DNA of 64,000 nt, taken from NCBI RefSeq assembly GCF_000687165.1, contig NZ_JMKU01000001.1, forward strand, positions 186,001-250,000, in the 5' to 3' direction. The notes under the pieces are model-generated. The model was not told where the DNA came from. It searched no databases and saw nothing but the letters and a program-made list of their open reading frames with translations. Source of the stretch: Paracidovorax oryzae ATCC 19882. Its GTDB lineage: Bacteria; Pseudomonadota; Gammaproteobacteria; Burkholderiales; Burkholderiaceae_C. Each line of letters opens with the position of its first letter. Within the stretch, counting starts at the first letter, position 1. The position numbers and the translations under genes are program-made. Positions 17,826-25,787 of the stretch are shown piece by piece.

Positions 17826-19676
17826 ATGTACCAATACACAGAATTCGACCAACAGTTCATCCGCCTGCGCGCGGACCAGTACCGCGACCAGCTCGAGCGC
17901 TTCCAGGCCGGCAAGCTCTCCGGCGACGAGTTCAAGCCGCTGCGCCTGCAGAACGGCTGGTACGTGCAGCGCTACGCCCCCATGCTGCGCGTGGCCGTTC
18001 CCTACGGCGAGCTCTCCAGCGGCCAGCTGCGCGTGCTGGCCCGCATCGCCCGCGAATACGACATCCCCGAGCCGGCGCTGCTGGCCGAGGCCCAGGCCAC
18101 GCAGGAAAAGCTCGGCGACATCCCGCTCGCCGACGGCCGCCGCATCGGCACGCGCCTGAAGTACGGCTACGGCCACTTCACCACGCGCACGAACGTGCAG
18201 TACAACTGGATCCCGCTGGACAAGAGCGCCGAAGTGATGGACCTGCTGGCCTCCGTGCACATGCACGGCATCCAGACCAGCGGCAACTGCATCCGCAACA
18301 TCACCAGTGACGCGCTGGCCGGCATCGCCGCCGACGAGATCGCCGATCCGCGGCCCTTCGCCGAAATCCTGCGCCAGTGGAGTACGCTGCACCCCGAGTT
18401 CGCCTTCCTGCCGCGCAAGTTCAAGGTATCGCTCAACGGCGCCCGCGAAGACCGCGCCGCGCTCGGCTGGTACGACGTGGGCCTGCAGCTCGTGAAGAAC
18501 GAGGCCGGCGAGCTGGGCTTCCAGGTGCGCGTGGGCGGCGGCATGGGCCGCACGCCGGTCATCAGCCCGGTGGTGCGCGAGTTCCTGCCCTGGAACCAGC
18601 TCATGAACTACCTGGAGGCGGTGATCCGCGTCTACAACCGCTACGGCCGCCGCGACAACCTCTGGAAGGCGCGCATCAAGATCCTCGTGAAGTCCGAAGG
18701 CCAGACCTACGTGGACCAGGTGGAAGAGGAATTCCGCCAGATCGTCGAGGTGGAGGGCGGCCCCCACACCATCACCCAGGCCGAATACGACCGCGTGGCC
18801 GCCTGCTTCCACGACCCGGTGCCCGACCTGGGCAGTGCGGACACCGAGAGCCAGACGCTTTCGCTGCTGCGCGCAGCCGCCGAAGGCGACCAGGGCTTCG
18901 GCCGCTGGCTCACGCGCAACGTGCTGCCGCACCGCCATCCGCTGCTGCGCGCCGTGGTGCTGTCGTTCAAGCGCGTCGGCTACGCGCCCGGCGACGCCAC
19001 GGCCGACCAGATGGACGCGGCCGCCGACCTGGCCGACCGCTACTCCTGCGGCGAGGCCCGCGTGACGCACGAGCAGAACCTGCTGCTGCCCTGGGTGCGC
19101 GCCGACCAACTGCCCGCGCTCTACCAGGAGGCGCGCGCGCTGGGCCTGGCCCAGCCCAACATCGGCCTGCTGACCGACATGATCGCCTGCCCCGGCGGCG
19201 ACTTCTGCTCGCTCGCCAACGCGCGCTCGCTGCCCATCGCCGAAGCCATCACCGAGCGCTACCAGGACCTGGACGAGCTGTGGGACCTGGGCGAGATCGA
19301 CCTGCACATCAGCGGCTGCATCAACTCCTGCGGCCACCACCACAGCGGCCACATCGGCATTCTGGGCGTGGACAAGGACGGCAGGGAGTGGTACCAGATC
19401 ACGCTCGGCGGCGCAGACGGCACCGACCTGTCGGGCCCGGCCGTGCCCGGCAAGATCATCGGGCCGTCCTTCAGCGCGGCCGAGGTGCCCGGCGTGATCG
19501 AGGCGCTGCTGGCCACCTACCGCGACCAGCGCCAGCCGCTGTCGCCCGAGGCCGCAGGCAGCGCCCGGGGCCAGAAGCACGAGCACTTCATCGATACCGT
19601 GCGCCGCGTCGGCATCGAGCCCTTCAAGGCCGCCGCCAACGCCGCCCGCCATCCCGCAGAGAGCGTGGCCGCCTGA
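17826..19676 (+). CDS. cysI: Assimilatory sulfite reductase hemoprotein (siroheme, 4Fe-4S)
   Basis: 616 residues with the duplicated nitrite/sulfite-reductase architecture. The 4Fe-4S/siroheme ligands are Cys455 and Cys461 in CPGGDFC and Cys498 and Cys502 in GCINSCGHHHSGHIG. An anion-site segment occurs in SGNCIRNITSDALAGI. It reduces sulfite to sulfide for cysteine synthesis. The protein could in principle reduce nitrite, but the company of DUF934, cysD and cysN makes sulfite the likely substrate. Electrons probably come from ferredoxin (fdxA and a ferredoxin reductase lie downstream), as no cysJ flavoprotein is present. Confidence 0.93.
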   Translation: MYQYTEFDQQFIRLRADQYRDQLERFQAGKLSGDEFKPLRLQNGWYVQRYAPMLRVAVPYGELSSGQLRVLARIAREYDIPEPALLAEAQATQEKLGDIPLADGRRIGTRLKYGYGHFTTRTNVQYNWIPLDKSAEVMDLLASVHMHGIQTSGNCIRNITSDALAGIAADEIADPRPFAEILRQWSTLHPEFAFLPRKFKVSLNGAREDRAALGWYDVGLQLVKNEAGELGFQVRVGGGMGRTPVISPVVREFLPWNQLMNYLEAVIRVYNRYGRRDNLWKARIKILVKSEGQTYVDQVEEEFRQIVEVEGGPHTITQAEYDRVAACFHDPVPDLGSADTESQTLSLLRAAAEGDQGFGRWLTRNVLPHRHPLLRAVVLSFKRVGYAPGDATADQMDAAADLADRYSCGEARVTHEQNLLLPWVRADQLPALYQEARALGLAQPNIGLLTDMIACPGGDFCSLANARSLPIAEAITERYQDLDELWDLGEIDLHISGCINSCGHHHSGHIGILGVDKDGREWYQITLGGADGTDLSGPAVPGKIIGPSFSAAEVPGVIEALLATYRDQRQPLSPEAAGSARGQKHEHFIDTVRRVGIEPFKAAANAARHPAESVAA

Positions 19677-19708
19677 GCCCCGAGCACCGCATTCCCACGA
19701 GAAACACC

Positions 19709-20089
19709 ATGAAAATCATCGCCGCCCACGATCCGGCCGCCAACGCGCCGGGGCTCCACGTGCTGGCCATGCCCAACGACGCCGATCCGCTCGTGCAGGA
19801 CCTGGCGGGCATCGAGCGCATCGACCTGCATTTCCCCAAGTTCACCGATGGCCGCGCCTTCAGCCAGGCCCGCCTGCTGCGCCAGCGGCGCGGCTTCCGC
19901 GGCGAGATCCGCGCCACCGGCGACGTGCTGATCGACCAGCTCGTGCAGATGGCACGCTGCGGCTTCGACGTGGCCGTGCTGCGCGAAGGCGTGGACCTGG
20001 CGGACGCGCAGCGCCAGTTCGACCGCTTCCACGCCTTCTACCAGGGCGACGCCGCGCACCCCCTGCCCCACTTCCGGGACGCCGCCTGA
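19709..20089 (+). CDS. DUF934 family protein (sulfite-reduction associated)
   Basis: 126 residues from the ATG at 19709 (MKIIAAHDPAANAPG). It is the typical DUF934 partner of CysI in beta- and alpha-proteobacteria, with FTDGRAFSQARLLRQRRGFRGEIRATGDVLIDQL as the conserved core (key parts FTDGRAFSQARLLR and GEIRATGDVL). It begins 32 bases after cysI. Its molecular role is not established; a function in sulfite-reductase assembly or electron supply is often suggested by gene neighbourhood. Confidence 0.9.
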   Translation: MKIIAAHDPAANAPGLHVLAMPNDADPLVQDLAGIERIDLHFPKFTDGRAFSQARLLRQRRGFRGEIRATGDVLIDQLVQMARCGFDVAVLREGVDLADAQRQFDRFHAFYQGDAAHPLPHFRDAA

Positions 20090-20132
20090 CGCGGCCCTCG
20101 CCCCCTTCCAACGAGCTTCCACGAGCCGACGC

Positions 20133-21065
20133 ATGAACGCCCGCACCGAACCCCATGTGCTGAACCAGCTCAGCAACCGCCATCTCGACGCGCTGGAGGA
20201 AGAGACCATCTTCATCCTGCGCGAGGTGGCCGCCGCCTTCGAACGCCCCACCCTGCTCTTTTCGGGCGGCAAGGATTCGCTGGTGATGCTCAAGTGCGCC
20301 GAGAAGGCCTTCGGCGCGGGCCGCATCCCCTACCCGCTGCTGATGATCGACACCGGCCACAACTTCCCCGAGGTCACGGATTTCCGCGACTTCCGCGCGA
20401 AGGAACTGGGCGCCGAGCTGATCGTGCGCAGCGTGGAGGATTCGATGGCGCGCGGCACCGTGCGCCTGGCCCACCCGGGCGAGAGCCGCAACGTGCACCA
20501 GTCGGTGACGCTGCTGGAGGCCATCGAGGAATTCCGCTTCGACGCGCTGATCGGCGGCGCGCGGCGCGACGAGGAAAAGGCCCGCGCCAAGGAGCGCATC
20601 TTCTCGCACCGCGACAGCTTCGGCCAATGGCAGCCGAAGGCCCAGCGGCCCGAGCTGTGGACGCTGTTCAACACGCGCCTGGCCCCGGGCGAGCACTTCC
20701 GCGTGTTCCCCATCAGCAACTGGACCGAACTGGACGTGTGGCAGTACATCGACCGCGAGCAGATCGCCCTGCCTTCGCTCTACTACGCGCACCAGCGCGC
20801 CGTGGTCGAGCGCAAGGGCCTGCTCGTGCCGGTGACCGACCTCACGCCGCCCCGCGAAGGCGAGGAAGTGGTGACGCGCGAGGTGCGCTTCCGCACGGTG
20901 GGCGACATCACCTGCACCTGCCCCGTGGCCAGCGACGCCGCGACGGCGGCGGATATCGTGATCGAGACGCTGGCCGCCGACGTGAGCGAGCGCGGCGCCA
21001 CCCGCATGGACGACAAGACGTCCGACGCCTCCATGGAAAAGCGCAAGAAAGACGGATATTTCTGA
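20133..21065 (+). CDS. cysD: Sulfate adenylyltransferase small subunit
   Basis: 310 residues. The PP-loop ATP-pyrophosphatase motif is SGGKDSLVM near residue 45, followed by MIDTGHNFPEV and IGGARRDEEKARAKERIFS, all typical of CysD rather than of CysH. The C-terminus ends EKRKKDGYF, also a CysD hallmark. With CysN it makes APS from sulfate and ATP. Its stop codon overlaps the cysN start by one base (TGATG), so the pair is translationally coupled. The usual cysH (PAPS/APS reductase) is not found between DUF934 and cysD here. Confidence 0.95.
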   Translation: MNARTEPHVLNQLSNRHLDALEEETIFILREVAAAFERPTLLFSGGKDSLVMLKCAEKAFGAGRIPYPLLMIDTGHNFPEVTDFRDFRAKELGAELIVRSVEDSMARGTVRLAHPGESRNVHQSVTLLEAIEEFRFDALIGGARRDEEKARAKERIFSHRDSFGQWQPKAQRPELWTLFNTRLAPGEHFRVFPISNWTELDVWQYIDREQIALPSLYYAHQRAVVERKGLLVPVTDLTPPREGEEVVTREVRFRTVGDITCTCPVASDAATAADIVIETLAADVSERGATRMDDKTSDASMEKRKKDGYF

Positions 21066-22423
21066 TGACGACCATGAATTCGATAGCCGCCAGCGCAGAC
21101 GCAGCCGGCCAGAACGATCACCAATCCGCGCTCCGCTTCATCACCTGCGGCTCGGTCGATGACGGCAAGAGCACGCTGATCGGCCGCCTGCTGGTGGACA
21201 GCCGTGCGGTGCTGCAGGACCATCTCGCAGGCGTGACGCGCGGCGGCGAGACCGACCTGGCGCTGCTCACCGACGGCCTCTCGGCCGAGCGCGAGCAGGG
21301 CATCACCATCGACGTGGCCTACCGCTACTTCGCGACCGAGACGCGCAAGTTCATCATCGGCGATGCACCGGGCCACGAGCAGTACACCCGCAACATGGTC
21401 ACGGCCGCCTCCAGCGCCGACGCAGCCGTGGTGCTGGTCGATGCCACCAAGCTCGACTGGCGCGACCCGCAGCTCGCCCTGCTGCCGCAGACGCGCCGCC
21501 ACTCCCTGCTGGTGCACCTGCTGCGCGTGCATTCGCTGGTGTTCGCCGTGAACAAGCTCGACGCGGTGGATGACCCCGCCCTCGCATGGCGCCACATCCG
21601 GGCGGCACTGGAAGCCTTCGCCCGGACGGCCGGCATCGCCGTGCGCGCCACCGTGCCCGTGTCCGCGCTCAAGGGATGGAACGTGGTCGATGCGCAGCCC
21701 GGCTGGTGCGGCTACGAAGGCCCGGGCCTGCTGCAGATCCTGGAGCAGCTGCCCCACACGCCGGCCGACACCGGACTGGCCCTGGCCTTCCCCGTGCAAT
21801 GGGTGGAGAAGTTCTCGTCCTCGGCGGACACCACGCAGGGCCGCCGCGTGTTCTGGGGCCGCGTCGCCGCGGGCCAAGTCGCGCCCGGCGCGGAAGTGCA
21901 GGTGTTCCCGAGCGGCCAGATCGCCCGCGTGGCGCAGGTGCTCGACCATGCGCGCCGTCCGCACACCGTGCAGGCCGGCACCAGCGCGGGCATCATCCTC
22001 GACCGCGAGGTGGACGTCTCGCGCGGCGACTGGATCCTGGCCGCACCCGCCCCCGCGGCAGCCGCCCCCGCGGACGATTTCGACACCCCGGCGCCGGTGC
22101 CCGCCTGGCCGGCGCGCCGCGAGATCCGCGCCACCGTGGCCTGGATGGACGACGAGCCCCTGGTGGCTGGCCGCGTGTACTGGGCGCTGCACGGCCACCG
22201 CTGGGTGAAGGCCAAGGCTCAGCGCGTTGTCCACCGCCTCAACATCCACACGCTGGCCGAAGAAGACGCCGCCCAGCTGGAGCCCAACGCCATCGGCCAC
22301 GTGGACCTGCTGCTGCAGGAGGCCCTGCCCGCCGCGCCTTTCGGCCAGGCCCGCGTGCTGGGTTCCCTGATCCTCGTGGACACCGCCAGCCACCGCACCG
22401 CCGCGGCCGTGCTGGTGAACTGA
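21065..22423 (+). CDS. cysN: Sulfate adenylyltransferase large subunit (GTPase)
   Basis: 452 residues from the ATG at 21065 (MTTMNS; a second ATG is three codons in). The GTPase motifs are [12 protein letters not shown] (G1), [11 protein letters not shown] (G2), DAPGHEQY (G3), NKLD (G4) and SALKG (G5), then two beta-barrel domains. It couples GTP hydrolysis to sulfate activation by CysD. The protein stops after the barrel domains; there is no fused APS kinase (CysC), so APS is probably the direct substrate of reduction elsewhere in the genome. Confidence 0.95.
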   Translation: MTTMNSIAASADAAGQNDHQSALRFITCGSVDDGKSTLIGRLLVDSRAVLQDHLAGVTRGGETDLALLTDGLSAEREQGITIDVAYRYFATETRKFIIGDAPGHEQYTRNMVTAASSADAAVVLVDATKLDWRDPQLALLPQTRRHSLLVHLLRVHSLVFAVNKLDAVDDPALAWRHIRAALEAFARTAGIAVRATVPVSALKGWNVVDAQPGWCGYEGPGLLQILEQLPHTPADTGLALAFPVQWVEKFSSSADTTQGRRVFWGRVAAGQVAPGAEVQVFPSGQIARVAQVLDHARRPHTVQAGTSAGIILDREVDVSRGDWILAAPAPAAAAPADDFDTPAPVPAWPARREIRATVAWMDDEPLVAGRVYWALHGHRWVKAKAQRVVHRLNIHTLAEEDAAQLEPNAIGHVDLLLQEALPAAPFGQARVLGSLILVDTASHRTAAAVLVN

Positions 22424-22485
22424 AACCGCCTCTGGCCCGAACCGCCCTAAAATTGCGGGTTACCCCGACCCAAAGACTGCCTCTC

Positions 22486-22809
22486 ATGACTCACGTCGTC
22501 TCCGAAAACTGCATCAAGTGCAAGTACACCGATTGCGTGGACGTGTGCCCCGTGGATTGCTTCCGCGAAGGCCCGAACTTCCTCGTGATCGATCCCGACG
22601 AGTGCATCGACTGCGCCGTGTGCATTCCCGAGTGCCCGGCCAACGCGATCTACGCCGAGGAAGACCTGCCCGCCGACCAGCAGGCCTTCATCAAGCTCAA
22701 CGCCGAGCTCGCCCCGCAATGGAAGAGCATCACCAAGCGCAAGGCCTCGCTGCCGGACGCCGACGAGTGGAACGGCAAGCCCGGCAAGATCGCCGAACTC
22801 GTCCGCTGA
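22486..22809 (+). CDS. fdxA: 7Fe (3Fe-4S/4Fe-4S) ferredoxin
   Basis: 107 residues from the ATG at 22486. Cluster motifs are [18 protein letters not shown] and [12 protein letters not shown], the azotobacter-type 7Fe ferredoxin pattern; the C-terminal tail [17 protein letters not shown] is also typical. A likely -10 element (TAAAAT, about 22447-22452) precedes it, so it may have its own promoter although it is only 62 bases after cysN. It is a candidate electron donor to CysI, partnered by the reductase encoded at 22974-24038. Confidence 0.95.
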   Translation: MTHVVSENCIKCKYTDCVDVCPVDCFREGPNFLVIDPDECIDCAVCIPECPANAIYAEEDLPADQQAFIKLNAELAPQWKSITKRKASLPDADEWNGKPGKIAELVR

Positions 22810-22821
22810 AGAATGGAGACA

Positions 22822-22940
22822 TCCCCCCGGGCGGCTGCGCCGCTCCCCCTTCCCTGGCGGCGCTTCGCTGGCCGGATGGGGGCGACGCCAGCGCGGCGGG
22901 GTGGCCCTTGCGTGGCGTCTGCTCGCCTGGGCCGTGGCCG
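22822..22940. repeat. Possible interspersed GC-rich intergenic repeat
   Basis: A 120-base non-coding stretch between fdxA and the reductase gene is built of short inverted and repeated GC-rich blocks (GGCGGCGCTTCGCTGGCC, GACGCCAGCGCGGCGGGG, CTTGCGTGGCGTCTGCT). From memory, similar sequences recur between genes in Acidovorax. No second copy is present in this window, so the call rests on composition and recollection. Confidence 0.35.
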
Positions 22941-22973
22941 ACTCCAGCGTGACAGTCCTCACTTGAACACGTG

Positions 22974-24038
22974 ATGGAAAACGCTCGCCTCATCGAAGCC
23001 GATGCCGTGGTCATCGGCGCGGGGCCCGTGGGGCTCTTCCAGGTCTTCCAGCTCGGCCTGCAGGGCATCGCCGCGCATGTGATTGACGCCCTGCCCCACG
23101 CCGGCGGCCAGTGCGCCGAGCTCTACGCCGACAAACCCATCTACGACATTCCGGGCGTACCCGTGTGCACCGGCCGCGAGCTGGTGGCATTGCTGACCCG
23201 GCAGATCGCGCCGTTCTCCCCGCGACTGCACCTCTCCCAGCGCGTCGAGACGCTGCAGCCCGCCCCCGGTGGCGGCTTCCTGCTCGCCACCGATGCCGGC
23301 ACCACGCTGCATGCGCGCACCGTGTTCATCGCGGCCGGCGTGGGGGCCTTCGTTCCGCGCACGCTCAAGATCGACGGCATCGAACGCTTCCACGGCACCC
23401 AGGTGTTCCACCACGAAGAGCCCGCGCCCACCCGCGGCCGGCAGGTGGTCGTCCTGGGGGGCGAAGACACGGCCGTGGCACGCGCCATCGCCTGCGCTGA
23501 GCCCGGTCCCGAGGCCGCAGCGGGTGTCACCCTGGTACATCGCCGCGACGCCTTCCAGGCGGCTCCGCAGGACCTGGCCCGGCTGCAGGCACTGCGCGAC
23601 AGCGGCCGCATCCGGGTGCTGGCCGCCCAGGCCACGGGCATCGAAACCACGCAACCGCAGCCACCGCAGGCGGAGGACCGGCTCGTGGCCGTGCGCCTCC
23701 TCGCTTCCGACGGCTCGGAGCACGCCCTGCCCCTGGACACGCTGCTGCTGTGCCTGGGTGTTTCGCCGCGCCTGGGCCCCATCGCCGACTGGGGACTGGC
23801 GCTGGAGCGCAAGCAGGTGAAAGTGGACACGGCCACCTTCTCGGCCGGGGTGGCGGGGCTCTACGCCGTCGGCGACATCAACACCTATCCCGGCAAGCGC
23901 AAGCTCATCCTCTGCGGCTTCCACGAGGCCACGCTGGCCGCGTTCGCGGCGGCCGAGCACCTGGCCGGCGCGCCGGTCGCCCTGCAGTACACGACCACCA
24001 GCACCCGGCTCAAGGAACGCCTGGGCGTCGCAGGCTGA
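22974..24038 (+). CDS. Ferredoxin--NADP reductase (thioredoxin-reductase-like type)
   Basis: 354 residues from the ATG at 22974; a GTG one codon earlier is also possible. FAD site GAGPVGLFQVFQLGLQG near the N-terminus, GGQCAELYADKPIYDIPG (conserved in this FNR subfamily, with no CxxC disulfide as in thioredoxin reductase), an NADP site VVVLGGEDTAVARAIA and the second FAD motif VAGLYAVGDINTYPGKRKLILCGFHEA. It transfers electrons between NADPH and ferredoxin, probably the fdxA product encoded just upstream. A strong hairpin follows the gene. Confidence 0.9.
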   Translation: MENARLIEADAVVIGAGPVGLFQVFQLGLQGIAAHVIDALPHAGGQCAELYADKPIYDIPGVPVCTGRELVALLTRQIAPFSPRLHLSQRVETLQPAPGGGFLLATDAGTTLHARTVFIAAGVGAFVPRTLKIDGIERFHGTQVFHHEEPAPTRGRQVVVLGGEDTAVARAIACAEPGPEAAAGVTLVHRRDAFQAAPQDLARLQALRDSGRIRVLAAQATGIETTQPQPPQAEDRLVAVRLLASDGSEHALPLDTLLLCLGVSPRLGPIADWGLALERKQVKVDTATFSAGVAGLYAVGDINTYPGKRKLILCGFHEATLAAFAAAEHLAGAPVALQYTTTSTRLKERLGVAG

Positions 24039-24055
24039 CGCACCCGCAGGAAGGA

Positions 24056-24089
24056 CGAAGGCCCCTGGCACCGCTGCCAGGGGCCTTCG
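24056..24089 (+). terminator. Strong hairpin after the ferredoxin reductase gene
   Basis: A 15-bp perfect stem (CGAAGGCCCCTGGCA and its complement) with a 4-base loop begins 17 bases after the stop codon. There is no clean T tract, so it may be a bidirectional or Rho-assisted terminator separating this operon from the converging TOMM operon. Confidence 0.65.
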
Positions 24090-24193
24090 CCCCGCGCCAT
24101 CTCCCTCCCAGAAGTGGCGCGTTTCTCTCTTTTGTTGTTATCGCGACGGACTCGCTTCTCCTCCCCGGCCGTGTCGGCCATGTTCTCCTGGTT

Positions 24194-24532
24194 TCAATCC
24201 GCAATCACCTGCACGGCCGCGCCCACACGATGGGCATGCGTGCAGAGCGCCTTGAGCTCCCGAAGGAAATCGCTCAGCGGCGTATAGGGCAACCGGCACA
24301 GCACGCCATCGCACTCGCTGCTCCAGCGCAGCAGATCCTGCCCATGCACGTGCATTTCTGCGCAGCTGCCGTGGTAGTGGCGCCAGAAGGCAGACAGGTA
24401 ACCTTGCTCGGGTGCCGAACCCATCACGTGCTGGTAGTAGGACTCCCACAGGGTCCGCGGCTGCCACACGGCACCCGCCGCTGCGCGCCGGGAGGAGGCC
24501 TGCACGCCGGAAGAGAGGGTGATGCATCGCAT
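24194..24532 (-). CDS. Small hypothetical protein at the end of the TOMM operon
   Basis: 112 residues from the ATG at 24532 (MRCITLSSGVQ), preceded by GAGAGGAG at good spacing, which decides this start over a longer low-complexity frame. It shows an aromatic, His-rich middle (WESYYQHVMG, FWRHYHGSCAEMHVHGQDLLRW) and a C-terminal helix LSDFLRELKALCTHAHRVGAAVQVIAD. No family is recognised. It is the last gene of the minus-strand TOMM block, 267 bases after the FHA gene, and may be independently transcribed. Possible roles (accessory, immunity) are guesses. Confidence 0.6.
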   Translation of the reverse strand: MRCITLSSGVQASSRRAAAGAVWQPRTLWESYYQHVMGSAPEQGYLSAFWRHYHGSCAEMHVHGQDLLRWSSECDGVLCRLPYTPLSDFLRELKALCTHAHRVGAAVQVIAD

Positions 24533-24799
24533 GTGCCGACTCCTCTCCCCGCTCAGGCGCCCACCCGGCCGGCACGGTGGACGCCGGCCCCTTGCGGGGC
24601 TCTGCCGATCTGCCGACGGGTTCGTGGTTGCTGCATGGCGGTTCTCTCGAAGGATTGGTGACCCCGGCCGGCGGCCGGCCGGGTCGTCCCCCTCTGATGA
24701 CGGTATGGTTCTTGTAGCGACTGCTATTGCAGCGCGGTGACCGTAATCTAGAGAAAAGTCGCGCAACAACCCATTACATGCGATTACAGGAACTCTGCA
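24533..24799. other. Intergenic gap between the FHA gene and the small hypothetical gene
   Basis: 267 bases without a supported gene. It holds a GC-rich inverted repeat around 24661-24685 (GGCCGG blocks) and an AT-richer segment near 24720-24785 that may contain the promoter of the small downstream gene. No clear -35/-10 pair could be assigned. Confidence 0.4.
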
Positions 24800-25762
24800 T
24801 CACGGCCGGGCTCCGGGCCGTTCGCCCTCGAGGCGGCCACCCTTGCGGATGCGGAAGGCATAGTCGCCGAACCGCACTTCCCCACGGCGGCGCTCCACCA
24901 CGGAGACCGTGTCGCCCGCTGCGCCCAGGGTGTTCTGGACCTGCCGCCGCGCCCGGAACAGCTGGATGTTCAGGTACGGTACATCGACCCCCAGCATGCG
25001 CGCCAGGGCATCGATGGCGAGCCAGCCCTGGCTGGCCATGGGAACGTCCCGCCCGGCATCCTGCAGGCGCTGGCGCGCGAGCGTGAGCAGGGTGTAGTGG
25101 TGGATGCGCTCTCCCAGGGACAGCGACTGGCCGCCCAGCTGGATGTCGAGGCAGACGTGCTCCTCGTCCTGGCTCACGTCGAAATCGAACAACGGGGCCG
25201 GCAATGCCGCAGCGGACGGCATGCGCGGTACGTCCTGCGTGGCGCCCAGGTCCTCGCAGAGCACGAACTCCCAGCGCTGCCCACCCGCCTGGACGATGTG
25301 GCCGTCCAGCAGCGGCTGCACCTGGTCCATGCGGTCCCACCACCAGCGCCCTTCGGACTGGAACACGTTGGATTCCGCCTCCGAGGGATGGGGCAGCAGG
25401 TTTTCCTGGATGTCCAGCACGCGCAGCACGGGTTCGCCCCCGAGCGGCCAGAGGCCCGTCCTGGGCGGCGAGGCATCGACCAGGGTCCACACGGCCGCGA
25501 CCGAGGCGCCGAAGCGGATCTCGGAGCCCTCCGCCAGGCCGTGCCAGTGGGCAGGCTGCAGCCGGGCATTGTCCAGCAGGGTGCCGTTGCGGCTCTGGTC
25601 TGCGACCTCCCAGCGCATGCCGGACCAGCGCACGATGGCATGGAGCTTGGACACATCGGCCTCCTGCAGCACCGTGCGGCACGAATCCGGATGCCGGCCG
25701 AAGGTATGCAGGGGGCGGAGCACGATGCTCCGGCCGCTCGAAAGGTTGCGCAAAATCGCCAT
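24800..25762 (-). CDS. FHA-domain protein of the TOMM cluster
   Basis: 320 residues from the ATG at 25762 (MAILRNLSSGRSIVLRPLHTFGR, in short MAILRNLSSGRS). The forkhead-associated domain spans ~1-90 with the phosphothreonine-binding set GR (22-23), SKLH (38-41) and NG (59-60). The rest (~120-320) is not recognised but ends in a segment LTLARQRLQDAGRD, IDALARMLGVDVPYLNIQLFRARRQV that resembles a winged-helix or transcription-factor-like module. It follows the YcaO gene by 25 bases. FHA domains read phosphothreonines, so the kinase encoded upstream in the same operon is the natural writer. This pairing is inference. Confidence 0.82.
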   Translation of the reverse strand: MAILRNLSSGRSIVLRPLHTFGRHPDSCRTVLQEADVSKLHAIVRWSGMRWEVADQSRNGTLLDNARLQPAHWHGLAEGSEIRFGASVAAVWTLVDASPPRTGLWPLGGEPVLRVLDIQENLLPHPSEAESNVFQSEGRWWWDRMDQVQPLLDGHIVQAGGQRWEFVLCEDLGATQDVPRMPSAAALPAPLFDFDVSQDEEHVCLDIQLGGQSLSLGERIHHYTLLTLARQRLQDAGRDVPMASQGWLAIDALARMLGVDVPYLNIQLFRARRQVQNTLGAAGDTVSVVERRRGEVRFGDYAFRIRKGGRLEGERPGARP

Positions 25763-25787
25763 CGTGCTCCGCAGGAACGCTTTCAGG

